Source of the DNA: an uncultured Roseobacter sp.
GTDB taxonomy: Bacteria > Pseudomonadota > Alphaproteobacteria > Rhodobacterales > Rhodobacteraceae
Reading direction: 5' to 3'
Length of the DNA: 64,000 nucleotides
Assembly: GCF_947491795.1 (NCBI RefSeq)
Contig: NZ_CANLKW010000002.1
Location: forward strand, 546,001-610,000
The notes beneath the pieces were generated by a model. It ran no database searches and was not told the origin of the DNA. It was given only the letters and a program-made list of their open reading frames with translations. A program made the translations under genes and the position numbers. Each line of letters opens with the position of its first letter. Position 1 is the stretch's first letter. Shown piece by piece: positions 16,584 through 26,051 of this stretch.

Positions 16584-18095
16584 TCACCAGCCAGTAGTGG
16601 CGAATTGTTCTCTGAGGGCCTTCTTTTGAACTTTGCCCATCGTGTTGCGGGGAAGCTCAGGCAAGATCACCAGCTTTCTGGGCTGTTTGAACCGGGCCAG
16701 CGATTTGGAAAGTTTCGCAGTGATCTGATCCAGATCGGGTGCCGCGCCGGGCATTGCCACAAGAACCCCCAGAACACTCTCACCAAAGTCTGCATGCGGA
16801 ACGCCAATGACCGCACTTTCCAGCACGCCTTCCTGCTCATCAAGCAACAACTCGATTTCCTTGGGATAGATGTTGTAGCCGCCCGAGATGATCAGGTCCT
16901 TGCTGCGCCCGACAATGCTGAGGTATCCGTCCGCATCAATCTGTCCAAGATCACCGGTGATGAAAAAGCCATCGCTTCGCAGTTCCTCGGCAGTCTTTTC
17001 AGGCATTTGCCAATACCCCTTAAAAACGTTCGGACCGCGTACTTCGATCTCGCCGATGTCGCCTTGTGGCAGCGTTGCGCCGGTCTGACTGTCTGTGATT
17101 TTAAGCTCCACCCCGGGCAATGGAAACCCAACCGTGCCGGCGCGGCGTTCACCATCGTAGGGGTTTGAGGTGTTCATGTTTGTTTCCGTCATGCCGTAGC
17201 GTTCCAAAATACGGTGGCCGGTGCGATCCTCGAACTGCACGTGGGTTTCCGCCAGTAACGGGGCGCTGCCCGATACAAACAAACGCATATGCGCAGTCAG
17301 CTCTTTTGTGAAACGCGCGTCCCCCAGCAGGCGGGTGTAAAAGGTCGGCACGCCCATCATCGTGGTGGCGCGGGGCATTTCTTTGATCATCTGGTCCAAG
17401 TCAAACTTTGGCAAAAAGATCATCTGCCCGCCTGCCAGCAAGGTGATGTTGGTTGCCACAAAAAGACCGTGCGTGTGGAAAATCGGCAAAGCGTGCAGCA
17501 AGATGTCTGCCGGGGTGAATTGCCATGCGTTCGTCAGCGTCCTGGCGTTGGATAGCAGATTACCCTGGCTCAGCATCGCGCCTTTGGAACGGCCCGTCGT
17601 GCCGGAGGTATAAAGGAACGCGGCAAGATCGTCTTCGCTCCGTGTCACAGTTTCAAACGTCTGTGGAAGCGGTTCGGAATGCTGTGCGAAACTGCCAGAG
17701 CCGTCACCATTCAGCGTTTCCAGGCGTGCACCACAGCGTCTGGCTATTGGCACGAGATCGCTGTGTTTACGGTCATCACACAGTACAACACCAGCGCCGC
17801 TGTTCTCTACAAAGTAAGCGACCTCTTCCGCCGTGTACGCAGTATTAAGAGGCAGGAAGACCAACCCGGCCTGGGCGCAAGCTGCATAGACAGCCAGCGC
17901 CTGTGGCGATTTTTCGATCTGAACAGCGACCCGATCACCGGGGGTCAGCCCGATTTGCGTAAGGTATCCGGCATATTGTGCCGCCATTCCCAGGAAGTCC
18001 GCGTAGCTCAGCGTTTTGCCACCTGGCAGATGCAAAAAAACAGCGCTACTTTGATCGTGCTGGCCAAACAATGTGTCATAGAGCGGGTTTGTCAT
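16584..18095 (-). CDS. matB: Malonyl-CoA synthetase
   Basis: Acyl-CoA ligase that activates malonate with ATP and CoA. The 503 residues contain the AMP-binding P-loop YTSGTTGRSKGAM (about 170), the adenine motif ERYGMTETNMNTSNPYDGERRAGTVGFPLPG with the MatB-type arginine, the GDLG hinge, GGYNIYPKEIE and the terminal NTMGKVQKK with the catalytic lysine. The context (malonyl-CoA decarboxylase and TRAP transporter in the same operon, GntR regulator) makes malonate the substrate. The ATG overlaps the matA stop by four bases. Last gene of the operon. Confidence 0.93.
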   Translation of the reverse strand: MTNPLYDTLFGQHDQSSAVFLHLPGGKTLSYADFLGMAAQYAGYLTQIGLTPGDRVAVQIEKSPQALAVYAACAQAGLVFLPLNTAYTAEEVAYFVENSGAGVVLCDDRKHSDLVPIARRCGARLETLNGDGSGSFAQHSEPLPQTFETVTRSEDDLAAFLYTSGTTGRSKGAMLSQGNLLSNARTLTNAWQFTPADILLHALPIFHTHGLFVATNITLLAGGQMIFLPKFDLDQMIKEMPRATTMMGVPTFYTRLLGDARFTKELTAHMRLFVSGSAPLLAETHVQFEDRTGHRILERYGMTETNMNTSNPYDGERRAGTVGFPLPGVELKITDSQTGATLPQGDIGEIEVRGPNVFKGYWQMPEKTAEELRSDGFFITGDLGQIDADGYLSIVGRSKDLIISGGYNIYPKEIELLLDEQEGVLESAVIGVPHADFGESVLGVLVAMPGAAPDLDQITAKLSKSLARFKQPRKLVILPELPRNTMGKVQKKALREQFATTGW

Positions 18096-19345
18096 TCTTG
18101 TGCTCCTGTGAAGCCGGACGAGACCGACGCGCTCAGTCTGCTTACAGCGGCCGAGGCCGCCACGGTCTTTTCAGTGACAAAATGTTCGTGATTGGTGGTA
18201 ATCTGCGACAGGTCATAGAGGTAGTTGACCATCGCCCCTTTGGACTGGCGCATCCCGTTTTCAGACAGGTCAGCATTGGCATGAACGGCGTGCACCGCCG
18301 CCCCGTTGCCAAGATGAAACCGCGCGACCGGATCTGCTGGCAGGTGATCGTATCGTTTTGCGGACAGCAGATAATGGGCTGCCTGTGCTTGCAGGGTGGC
18401 GTCATCGGGCGCTGATGTTTGGCGTTGATCAAGCCAGTCAGCCAGGCCCGGGATCGGGGACAGCGTTACAAAGGTATCGAGTGAAGCAAGGTCCCGCGAC
18501 AGATCAGCGACCACCTGTTTGATCAGTGAATTGCCAAAGGAGATACCCGAGAGGCTGGCCTGGCAGTTCGAGATAGAATAGAATACTGCCGTGTCGGCTT
18601 CCTCTGCCTCAATCGGCGCGCGCCCTTCGGCCAGCAGTGTCTGGATGGAGTTCGGGATGCCCTGGGTGAGAGCAACCTCAACAAAAATCAGCGGCTCATC
18701 CGGCATTGCCGGGTGGAAAAACCCGAAACAACGCCTGTCAGCAGGTTGCAGCCTCAGACGCAGATCGTCCCAGCTGTCAATGGCATGGACGGCCTCATAG
18801 GCGATGATCTTTTCCAGAACTGCCGCGGGGCTCGACCAGTTGATGCGCCGTAAAACCAGAAACCCGCGATTGAACCAGGATGCGAAAAGGTGCTGGAAAT
18901 CAACGTCCAGCAGCTCGAGTGCCGGGTCCTGGCGCATCATATCCAACAGATCCCGGCGCATGGATACCAGACGCTGTGTCCCGCCACGTACCTGATTGAG
19001 CCGTCGCAGCAGTTCCTGGCGACCCGGCTCACTTGCAACAGCAAAAGCACGGTAGCTGCGCTTTGACGGCGAAGCTTTGTAGTCTTTCAGGGTTTCCACA
19101 ACCTCGACCGGGTCGATTTCCAGATCGCATAGCAGAAAGTCAAAGAACGCCTTTTTGCCCTCAGCATCAGCGCGCGCATACTGGTCCAGAATTAAACGCG
19201 CCAGCGTGGTTCCGGACACCTCACCCTGGGTGCCCAGCAGGTCGCGGGCCAGATCGGCAATCGCGCGTCCCTGTGCATCCGTCGATACGGCGCGTGCGAA
19301 ACGACGTTCAAACACGGTTGAGAACAGACCGCTGAGGTAACTCAT
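18092..19345 (-). CDS. matA: Malonyl-CoA decarboxylase
   Basis: Converts malonyl-CoA to acetyl-CoA and CO2. The protein is 417 residues from the ATG at 19345 (MSYLSGLFS). It has the helical N-terminal domain (to about 170) and the GNAT-like catalytic domain, with FFHPAMPDEPLIFVEVAL, YSISNCQ, LSPIPGL and the terminal FHLGNGAAVHAVHANAD and GAMVNYLYDL segments that hold the active-site residues in this family. It overlaps matM and matB by four bases on each side, so the operon is translationally coupled. The frame extends to 19402 without conserved residues. Confidence 0.93.
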   Translation of the reverse strand: MSYLSGLFSTVFERRFARAVSTDAQGRAIADLARDLLGTQGEVSGTTLARLILDQYARADAEGKKAFFDFLLCDLEIDPVEVVETLKDYKASPSKRSYRAFAVASEPGRQELLRRLNQVRGGTQRLVSMRRDLLDMMRQDPALELLDVDFQHLFASWFNRGFLVLRRINWSSPAAVLEKIIAYEAVHAIDSWDDLRLRLQPADRRCFGFFHPAMPDEPLIFVEVALTQGIPNSIQTLLAEGRAPIEAEEADTAVFYSISNCQASLSGISFGNSLIKQVVADLSRDLASLDTFVTLSPIPGLADWLDQRQTSAPDDATLQAQAAHYLLSAKRYDHLPADPVARFHLGNGAAVHAVHANADLSENGMRQSKGAMVNYLYDLSQITTNHEHFVTEKTVAASAAVSRLSASVSSGFTGAQE

Positions 19346-20658
19346 ATCGCAGTCCCCATGACAGCGTTTGGCAGCCAGGTGGCGAGTCCCGGGAAGATGC
19401 ACAGCAGAATGATCGCAATGACCATACAGGCGACAAATGGAAGAGACCCTTTGAGGATTGTTTTCAGCGAGATATCCGGCGCAATCCCGTTGATCACGTA
19501 AAGGTTCAGGCCAACGGGAGGCGAAATCAGGCCGATTTCCATGTTGATGGTCAGAACAACTGCAAACCAGATCGGATCAAAGCCCGCTGTCGTGATGATC
19601 GGGAGGAGGATAGGCGCTGCCATCAAGATCACAGCGACAGGCGGCAGGAAGAACCCCGCGATCAGCAGGAAAATATTGACCGCGCCCATCAGCACCCATG
19701 GGTTCACATCCAGCGTTCCAATCCATGCCGCAATGGACTGTGTGATGAACAGGCTTGATAACATGTAGGAAAAGACACCGGCCGCGGCGATAATGAACAG
19801 GATCATCACGCTTTCTTTGGTGCTGTCGCGCAAGACGACCCACAGATCCGCAGGGTTCCACAGTTTGTAGATCACCATTGCGATGATCAGACACAACAGA
19901 GCGCCGACTGCTGCTGTTTCCGACGGCGTGGCGACCCCGCCATACATCGCATAAAGCACACCCACGATGATGAAGAGGAACGGCAGGACCCGTGGCAAAA
20001 TTTCGATTTTTTCTTTCCACGAGTAGGTGCCCTGTGCCAGCAATTTCTGGTCGCCGGATTTCCATGTTGCATAGAGCGACCAGGCCATGAACAGGCCGAC
20101 CAGCATAAGGCCTGGGAGGACACCGGCAAGAAACAGGCGCCCGATGGATTGCTCTGTCGCAATGCCGTAAACGATCATCGTGACCGAAGGCGGAATAAGG
20201 ATACCCAAAGTGCCGCCTGCCGCAATGGAGCCCGCGGCAACACCGTCAGGGTATCCACGCTTGCGCATCTCCGGGATGCCCATTTTGCCGATGGCGGCGC
20301 ATGTCGCCGGGCTGGAGCCGGACATCGCCGCAAACAACGCGCAGGCGCCAAGATTTGAAATCACAAGACCGCCCGGCACACGGGTCAGCCAGCGCTCCAA
20401 TGCTTCATAGAGGTCGGCACCCGCGCGCGTGGATGCGATGGACGACCCCATAATAATGAACATCGGGATCGACAGAAGTGCGAAGTTATCAAGCTTGCCG
20501 AAAAGGATCTCGGGCAGCAGTTCCAGCGAGCGCACGCCATCGAAGATCATGATGAAGGCTGTAGAGACAATCAAAAGGCCGAGGGCCACGGAGACCCCGG
20601 AAAAGAGGACGCAAATGGTGCAGACAGCGACAATCGCGCCGAGTGTGAGCGGATCCAC
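19342..20658 (-). CDS. matM: TRAP transporter large permease (malonate)
   Basis: DctM-type permease of 438 residues with about 12 membrane helices. The conserved cytoplasmic motif SNLGACALFAAMSGSSPATCAAIGKMGIPEMRKRGYP and the GTLGILIPPSV helix are clear. The GTG start at 20658 overlaps the matQ stop. It moves the substrate with the sodium gradient, fed by the binding protein MatP. Assignment to malonate rests on the operon; MatPQM transporters are known from rhizobia. Confidence 0.9.
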   Translation of the reverse strand: MDPLTLGAIVAVCTICVLFSGVSVALGLLIVSTAFIMIFDGVRSLELLPEILFGKLDNFALLSIPMFIIMGSSIASTRAGADLYEALERWLTRVPGGLVISNLGACALFAAMSGSSPATCAAIGKMGIPEMRKRGYPDGVAAGSIAAGGTLGILIPPSVTMIVYGIATEQSIGRLFLAGVLPGLMLVGLFMAWSLYATWKSGDQKLLAQGTYSWKEKIEILPRVLPFLFIIVGVLYAMYGGVATPSETAAVGALLCLIIAMVIYKLWNPADLWVVLRDSTKESVMILFIIAAAGVFSYMLSSLFITQSIAAWIGTLDVNPWVLMGAVNIFLLIAGFFLPPVAVILMAAPILLPIITTAGFDPIWFAVVLTINMEIGLISPPVGLNLYVINGIAPDISLKTILKGSLPFVACMVIAIILLCIFPGLATWLPNAVMGTAI

Positions 20659-21206
20659 TACCCGTCCTCCAGGCCAAATGGTTTTTCAATTTTCAGGAGG
20701 ATCGCGACCATGTCTGCAATGAGTTGCAGCATAAACAGGGCAAATCCGATGGGCAAAGCCAGATAAGGTATCCACAGTCGCACGCCCCAGACAGTGTCAG
20801 ACTTCCAGTTGCGCTCCCAAGTGAGATGCCAGAATTCATAAGAATGCCATAGCATGATCGCGACCATCACGATGGACAGCGACAGTGTGAACATCGCCAG
20901 AACGAAACGCGCACGTGGCCCCAGAGCGAGTGGGATCAGATCGACATTCACATGTCCCCGCAGGCGCTGAACGTAGGGAAGACCTATCAGGGTCGCACCA
21001 ATGGCAAGGTATATCACCGCCTCTGTCTGCCAGATGGTCGACCCGTTCAGCACAAACCGCACAAAGATCATCTGGCAGGTGATCCCGATCGCCGCAACGA
21101 TCATCGCGGCCGAGCACCAGCCTGCAAGTGTAGAGAGAGCAGCCACGAGACGCAGAAAAGGGTTGTTCCCTGTCTGTGCCACCGCGACAGAGCTTTGGCC
21201 TGCCAT
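20658..21206 (-). CDS. matQ: TRAP transporter small permease (malonate)
   Basis: DctQ-type subunit with four membrane helices. The ATG at 21206 gives MAGQSSVAVAQTGNNPFLRL and 182 residues. The frame extends to 21263, but that part overlaps the matP-matQ gap and lacks a ribosome site. Features of the family include ATLIGLPYVQRLRGHVNVDLI and the last helix pair ending in a short cytoplasmic tail. It sits between matP and matM as usual for TRAP operons. Confidence 0.88.
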   Translation of the reverse strand: MAGQSSVAVAQTGNNPFLRLVAALSTLAGWCSAAMIVAAIGITCQMIFVRFVLNGSTIWQTEAVIYLAIGATLIGLPYVQRLRGHVNVDLIPLALGPRARFVLAMFTLSLSIVMVAIMLWHSYEFWHLTWERNWKSDTVWGVRLWIPYLALPIGFALFMLQLIADMVAILLKIEKPFGLEDG

Positions 21207-21272
21207 AGTGATGTCCTTAAACAACGGGTAAATGGGATTGGGCCACGCACGAGCACGGCCCAATCAGGTCGG

Positions 21273-22259
21273 TTACTCGACAGCCAGTGCCATATCGAGC
21301 AGCTCCTGGCCGCCCTCAACTTCAGAGACGAACTTGGCATAAGAGGTTTCCTGTGCCAGCGCGCGCCATGCCTCAAAGTCTTCGGCGGACATCTGGGCAA
21401 TTTCGACACCCGCGTCGCGGAATACCTGCTCGGATGCAGCGTCCTGCTTTTTGGCTTCCTCCAGATAGAATGTCTGTGCTTTTGCAGACGCTTTCAGCAA
21501 TGCTTTCTGCTGGTCGGCATTCAGCCCGTCAAATCTCGATTTGTTGATCAGAAGCGGTTGATACATGAACCACAGCGCAACATCGCCCGCGGGTGTGTAG
21601 CAGCTGACCTGCTCGTAAATCCGGTAAGATACAAAGGACGAAGACGACGTATTTGCCGCGTTCAGAACACCTGTTTGCATCGCGTTGTAGATCTCGGATG
21701 AGGCCATGCCTGTGATCGACGCACCAGCACCGGCCAGCATCTGTTCAAACGCCTTACCCGCCGCGCGTGTCTGCAGCCCTTTGACATCCTCTGGCTTGGT
21801 GATGCACTTGTCTTTGCCGACAAAGCCACCGGCGAGGTAGCCGTGTACCAGCACCATTACGTCATCGTCGGCCATTTTCTCCTCAAGTGCAGCCATGAAC
21901 GGCGATGCACTCAGGCGGGCGGCGTGATCGTGGTTCTTCACCATGCCGGGCATCAGCGTCAGGTTATAGGCAGGTTGCTGGCCACCCGCGTAGCTCAGCG
22001 GCAGAACGGTCATGTCAAGCTGGCCGCGGCTCAGCGGGCGGTATTGCTCACGGGGCTTGAAAAGAGACTTGGAACCGAAAATCTGGATTTCCAGATCAAC
22101 GCCGGCGGCGGCCACATCATCGGCAACCATCTGCGCGACCTGGTGACGTATGTCTTTGTTGGACCACTGGTGCGACAGGCGCAGTGTTTCAGCACTCGCC
22201 GCCGATGCAATGGTCAGGCACGCTGCGATGGCCGTCGCCGTCAGTTTCGCGAAATTCAT
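21273..22259 (-). CDS. matP: TRAP transporter substrate-binding protein (malonate)
   Basis: Periplasmic DctP-type receptor of 328 residues with a signal peptide cleaved after SAASA (residue 23). The mature start is LRLSHQWSNKDIRHQVAQ, and the substrate-binding helix region shows the typical GLQTRAAG with its conserved arginine, and SSEIYNAMQTGVLNAA. GGGAGGAAATT precedes the ATG. First gene of the minus-strand matPQMAB operon, reading away from the GntR gene. Confidence 0.9.
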   Translation of the reverse strand: MNFAKLTATAIAACLTIASAASAETLRLSHQWSNKDIRHQVAQMVADDVAAAGVDLEIQIFGSKSLFKPREQYRPLSRGQLDMTVLPLSYAGGQQPAYNLTLMPGMVKNHDHAARLSASPFMAALEEKMADDDVMVLVHGYLAGGFVGKDKCITKPEDVKGLQTRAAGKAFEQMLAGAGASITGMASSEIYNAMQTGVLNAANTSSSSFVSYRIYEQVSCYTPAGDVALWFMYQPLLINKSRFDGLNADQQKALLKASAKAQTFYLEEAKKQDAASEQVFRDAGVEIAQMSAEDFEAWRALAQETSYAKFVSEVEGGQELLDMALAVE

Positions 22260-22336
22260 AATTTCCTCCCTGGGTGTGTATCAACTTGTGATGTTGACGC
22301 TGCGCGGGAAGGTCACACGCCTCGCATAACAAGTCA

Positions 22337-22354
22337 ATAATCTTGTATACAATA
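22337..22354. promoter_or_regulatory. MatR-type operator palindrome
   Basis: TTGTATACAA (22343-22352) is a perfect 10-bp palindrome in the gap between matP and the GntR gene, flanked by A/T. Its layout (TNGTATACNA) fits operators of FadR-subfamily regulators, and a TCTTGTATACA-type site is recalled for rhizobial MatR. Placement between the divergent genes supports a role in both. Confidence 0.7.
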
Positions 22355-22399
22355 ACTCTGATATTGCATTTTGAACTGATGCCGTGGTAGATAGTACAG

Positions 22400-23047
22400 A
22401 TGGATATCAGACGTGCAGACCAGATTGCAGATACGCTTGAACAGCTTGTTTTTGCGGGTGAATTTCAGGACGGTGATCGCCTCGATGAGCTGAAGCTGGC
22501 TGAGCAGTTCCATGTTTCCCGAACGCCGATCCGGGAAGCTCTGCAGGTGCTGGTCACATCCGGCATGGCCGAGCAAATCCCGCGCCGCGGCGTTTTCATC
22601 CGCCAGCCAGGACCAGTTGAGTTGCTGGAAATGTTTGAAACGATGGCCGAGATCGAGGCCGTCTGTGGCCGCCTCGCTGCGACGCGCATGAGTGATCAGG
22701 AACTGGACGCGCTGGCAGACGCAAACGATCGCTGCCAGCAGGCTATCCAGGCGTCAGATCACGATCGCTACTATTCGGAAAACGAGACGTTTCACCAGAT
22801 CATCTACAGGGGCGCCGCGAACAGTTTCCTTGAAAAACAGGCGAAGCAGCTGCAAAACCGCCTGAGAGCCTACCGGAGGATTCAGCTCCGTTTCCGGGGA
22901 CGGCTCAGGCAATCCATGAGCGAGCATTCCGAAATCCTGCAATTCCTCAGAGATGGTGATGCGGATAACACCGCCAGGGCGCTGAGGGGGCACGTTGCCG
23001 TCCAGGGTGAAAAATTCCATCAGCTTATGGCAAGCCTTAAGCGCTGA
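22400..23047 (+). CDS. matR: GntR family regulator of malonate catabolism
   Basis: A 215-residue FadR-subfamily protein. The winged helix is at residues 10-70 (LKLAEQFHVSRTPIREALQVLVTSGMAEQIPRRGVFI), followed by an all-helical effector domain (about 80-210) containing the metal-ligand-like NETFHQIIYRGA and RGHVAVQ histidines. It is divergent from matPQMAB and very likely represses that operon in the absence of malonate or malonyl-CoA. The ATG at 22400 lacks a strong ribosome site. Gene name inferred from context. Confidence 0.85.
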   Translation: MDIRRADQIADTLEQLVFAGEFQDGDRLDELKLAEQFHVSRTPIREALQVLVTSGMAEQIPRRGVFIRQPGPVELLEMFETMAEIEAVCGRLAATRMSDQELDALADANDRCQQAIQASDHDRYYSENETFHQIIYRGAANSFLEKQAKQLQNRLRAYRRIQLRFRGRLRQSMSEHSEILQFLRDGDADNTARALRGHVAVQGEKFHQLMASLKR

Positions 23048-23508
23048 GTTTTGCCGTTTGACCGGTCGTAACTGGCCTTTGGCTTCCGCAATTAGGGAAC
23101 GTTCTTCGGGGTTCTGAAGTCCTGCTGCCGTAAGTGCGGTGCATGCATCCTTCAGCGGGCCGTGCAGCACCAAATATCGAATGGGGCTGAATGCGGCGAG
23201 GGACCGAATGCAACCGCAGTGGTCGCCCCCTTTGTTTCAGGACGTGCCGGTGTATCAATGTGAGGCTGAATGTCCAAACCAGCCGGTGGGTCGGTGACCG
23301 GTCATACCCGGGGACAGTCAGCGATCAGGTGTCACAAACGGTTTCTCACGGTCAACGCGCTGATGATGAAAATCAGGCAAAGTTGCTCTTTTGCAAAACG
23401 ATGTGGCGGGACCGCTGCGCGCGGATGTCTGACACCCCTGATCAATTGCTGGCGGGTGCAAATCCATATGCGTCTTTACAAAACTAGTTTAGTAGTTATG
23501 TTTGTGGC
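23048..23508. other. Non-coding stretch between matR and an ArsR gene
   Basis: No gene could be supported in these 460 bases. Short frames on both strands lack ribosome sites and family features. The last 40 bases are A/T-rich and contain ACTAGTTTAGTAGTT, a direct near-repeat just before the ArsR gene that may be its own operator. Confidence 0.45.
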
Positions 23509-23826
23509 ATGACGATTCGAACCAGACATGCCCGCGCTCTTGCAGCCCTCGGTCACGATGCCCGGCTGGCAATTTTTCGATTGCTTGTCAGGGTAGGGCG
23601 CGACGGCTTGCGGGTTGGGGAGATAGTGCAGCATCTCGACATGGCACCATCGACACTGGCGCATCACCTTTCGACGCTTGTTTCTGCTGAACTGGTTGTG
23701 CAGGAAAAAGTTGGCCGGGATGTAATAAACCGTGCAGATTTTGACGTCGCGCAGCAGCTTGCAGATTTCATAACATCCGAGTGCTGCGAAGGCGTGTCAC
23801 TCAATCAAAAAGAGAATGCCGCGTGA
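23509..23826 (+). CDS. ArsR family regulator
   Basis: A 105-residue winged-helix regulator: LGHDARLAIFRLLVRVGRDGLRVGEIVQHLDMAPSTLAHHLSTLVSAELVVQEKVGRD covers the helix-turn-helix and wing. The classical CVC metal box in helix 3 is missing (here LDMAPST), but a cysteine pair sits near the C-terminus (SECCEG, residues 91-95), which could bind a thiophilic metal or arsenical. The permease gene follows 55 bases on, so it likely regulates the pair. The start codon is supported by the family length. Confidence 0.85.
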   Translation: MTIRTRHARALAALGHDARLAIFRLLVRVGRDGLRVGEIVQHLDMAPSTLAHHLSTLVSAELVVQEKVGRDVINRADFDVAQQLADFITSECCEGVSLNQKENAA

Positions 23827-23881
23827 TGGCATGCGGGTATTTTCTTCACTCTGAAAAAACTACAAAACTGGATATATAACT

Positions 23882-24931
23882 ATGTCTGCCTCCTCCCATA
23901 TTTCCGTACGGCCAGGTGCTGTGCTTTGGAAATTCGCTTCTGAACAGCGCGTCTGGCTGGCTTCGGCGTTGATTCTCTTGCTTCTGGCTGTATTTGACCG
24001 GCCACAGGCCGTCGACAGCACAGATTTCGCAGTGGCGGCTCTGCTGCACACCGCGCCATATCTGATCTTTTCAATTGCTGTCGCGGCCTTTGCAGGTGCG
24101 ACCGGGGCGGACAATCTGATCGCCCGCGCCTTTACCGGAGCTCCTGTCGTTATGATACTGCTGGGCGCCGTGGCAGGTGGTCTTTCGCCTTTCTGTTCCT
24201 GCGGCGTTATTCCGCTGATCGCAGCACTGCTTGCGATGGGTGTGCCCCTGTCGGCGGTCATGGCCTTCTGGCTGGCCTCTCCTATTATGGACCCCTCCAT
24301 GTTCTTTCTGACAGCAGGTGTTCTGGGTGCGGAGTTCGCGGTCGCAAAAACCTTTGCAGCCATCGGGCTGGGTGTTTTCGGCGGTGCTGTTGTCTACATG
24401 CTGAGCAAGGGCGGAGCACTGAATGACCCGCTGCGAGAGGGCATTGGCAATGGTGGCTGCGGGGGCGCCAAGGTTCGGGCACCAAAGCCGGTGGTCTGGA
24501 AATTCTGGACTGATAGTGAGCGCCGCGCAAAATTTGCCAGCAACGCGTTGAGCAACACTCTCTTCCTCGGCAAATGGCTGTTTCTGGCCTTCATTCTCGA
24601 AAGTCTGATGTTGGCGTGGGTTCCGGCTGAAATGGTGACCCAAGCTCTTGGTGGTGACGGCGTGTTGCCCATCGTCACGGCAACTCTTGTCGGCGTTCCT
24701 GCTTATCTGAACGGTTATGCAGCCCTGCCTCTGGTTGGTGGGCTGATCGAACAGGGTATGGCGCCTGGGGCAGGTATGGCCTTTCTTGTCGCGGGTGGCG
24801 TCACCTCGATCCCGGCGGCAATGGCCGTCTGGGCGCTCGCAAAACCGCGTGTCTTTGTCCTTTACATCCTTCTGTCCCTTTCGGGTGCCTTTGCCGTTGG
24901 CCTCCTGTTTCAGCTTTGGCAAACGATCTGA
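23882..24931 (+). CDS. ArsP-type permease
   Basis: A 349-residue inner-membrane protein of the permease family that includes ArsP, the efflux system for trivalent organoarsenicals. It has two blocks of four to five hydrophobic helices, the conserved FSPFCSCGVIPLIAALL (residues about 100-116) with its cysteine pair, WLASPIMDPSMF, and the repeat-related VGVPAYLNGYAALPLVGGLI in the second half. A cytoplasmic loop (about 185-220) has NGGCGG. The upstream ArsR gene supports a metalloid role; the exact substrate is uncertain. Confidence 0.8.
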   Translation: MSASSHISVRPGAVLWKFASEQRVWLASALILLLLAVFDRPQAVDSTDFAVAALLHTAPYLIFSIAVAAFAGATGADNLIARAFTGAPVVMILLGAVAGGLSPFCSCGVIPLIAALLAMGVPLSAVMAFWLASPIMDPSMFFLTAGVLGAEFAVAKTFAAIGLGVFGGAVVYMLSKGGALNDPLREGIGNGGCGGAKVRAPKPVVWKFWTDSERRAKFASNALSNTLFLGKWLFLAFILESLMLAWVPAEMVTQALGGDGVLPIVTATLVGVPAYLNGYAALPLVGGLIEQGMAPGAGMAFLVAGGVTSIPAAMAVWALAKPRVFVLYILLSLSGAFAVGLLFQLWQTI

Positions 24932-25250
24932 AAACGAATTACCCGGGCGACATTCGTTTCCCGGGTCTGTTCGAAGATGTATTGGCCACGTTCGGGCTGT
25001 AAATGACGATTGCCGGACAAGCGAATGCGCCACTGCCCCAGGCAGTATTCTGCCCGGCATCGACAAGGAAACCGGACAGAAAATTGTCGATGGCGCGCAC
25101 AGGATCTGTCCCTATTCAGCCGCTGTCAGAGGCAATATCGATGTCGATCTGGCTTTGCAGTGATCAGTTGATGGGGGCCCCTGTGCGGGTCCCCGTCATC
25201 GGTGTTGCGAAGGCTTGAGATGCGGTAAAAGAGCTGGTGCGTGTCGTGGT
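24932..25250. other. Gap with one hairpin after the permease
   Basis: ACCCGGG (24941-24947) and CCCGGGT (24960-24966) form a 7-bp stem ten bases after the permease stop codon, without a T-run; it may act as a weak terminator. The rest of the gap holds no recognisable gene or site. Confidence 0.45.
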
Positions 25251-26039
25251 TTATGTGTTCTCCCGCGCGAAGGCCCGTATCGCCTCCATGACCGCAGTAG
25301 CGTGATCCGCATCCAGCGCTGCTGCGTTGGGGTCCGCAAAAGCACCACTGTCGTTGTCAAAGTACGATCCGGATGCATCCGCAAAACGTGGGCCCAGGGC
25401 TGCATCGACCAGGATGTCAGCGCCGATGTTCAGATCACTGCCCGCGACGCCAAAGCCTTCTTTGACCATTTTTGATGCCAGCAGTGAGCCTGGGTTCACG
25501 GCGATCATGGCTGGCCCATCCGGAAGCTCTCTGGCCCATTCGCGCGTCCAGATCGTGATGGCAAGTTTGCTCTGCGCATAGGCCTCCATATCCGACAGGC
25601 GTGTTTTGCCCGCCAGCGCATCAAGGTTTACCCGCGCCTGCGCCGCTGACGACAGGTTCAACACCCGACCGGTCTGCGGGATCAGCGGCAGCAGCCGATC
25701 CGTCAGCAGGTATGGTGACAGGGTATTGACCACAAACCGGACGTCGAGACCGCTCGCCAGTGTGGGGTGCGGCGTTTTCAGCACGCCCGCATTGTTGATC
25801 AGCACATCGAGCTTTTCGTGTCTGGAGTGGATGGCACTGGCCAGTTCTTTAACGGCAGCGATGTCTGACAGATCGGCGCTGAAGGTTGCGGTATTCCCGC
25901 CGATCTCAGTTGCGGCTGCCTGCAGTTTGGTATCGTTGCGACCGTGCAGCAGAACATGGTGCCCGGCAGCCGCCAGCTTTTTGGCGGTCAGCAACCCGAT
26001 GCCATCAGTGGCGCCCGTTATCAGAATAGTTTTTGTCAT
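25251..26039 (-). CDS. Short-chain dehydrogenase/reductase
   Basis: A 262-residue Rossmann-fold oxidoreductase: cofactor motif TGATDGIG (8-15), NNAG (about 86-89), SSAAQ with the catalytic serine, and YAQSK (about 155-159) with the tyrosine and lysine. HGRND after the second strand suggests NADP preference. It is the last gene of a three-gene minus-strand cluster (CmcJ/NvfI-like, LLM oxidoreductase, SDR), 12 bases after the LLM gene. Substrate unknown. Confidence 0.88.
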   Translation of the reverse strand: MTKTILITGATDGIGLLTAKKLAAAGHHVLLHGRNDTKLQAAATEIGGNTATFSADLSDIAAVKELASAIHSRHEKLDVLINNAGVLKTPHPTLASGLDVRFVVNTLSPYLLTDRLLPLIPQTGRVLNLSSAAQARVNLDALAGKTRLSDMEAYAQSKLAITIWTREWARELPDGPAMIAVNPGSLLASKMVKEGFGVAGSDLNIGADILVDAALGPRFADASGSYFDNDSGAFADPNAAALDADHATAVMEAIRAFARENT

Positions 26040-26051
26040 GGATCGGTCCTT

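Noticed and set aside
24071..25066. 331-codon frame antisense to the ArsP-type permease
   Set aside because: Shadow of a membrane protein gene; very rich in His, Gln and Arg, with no start signal.
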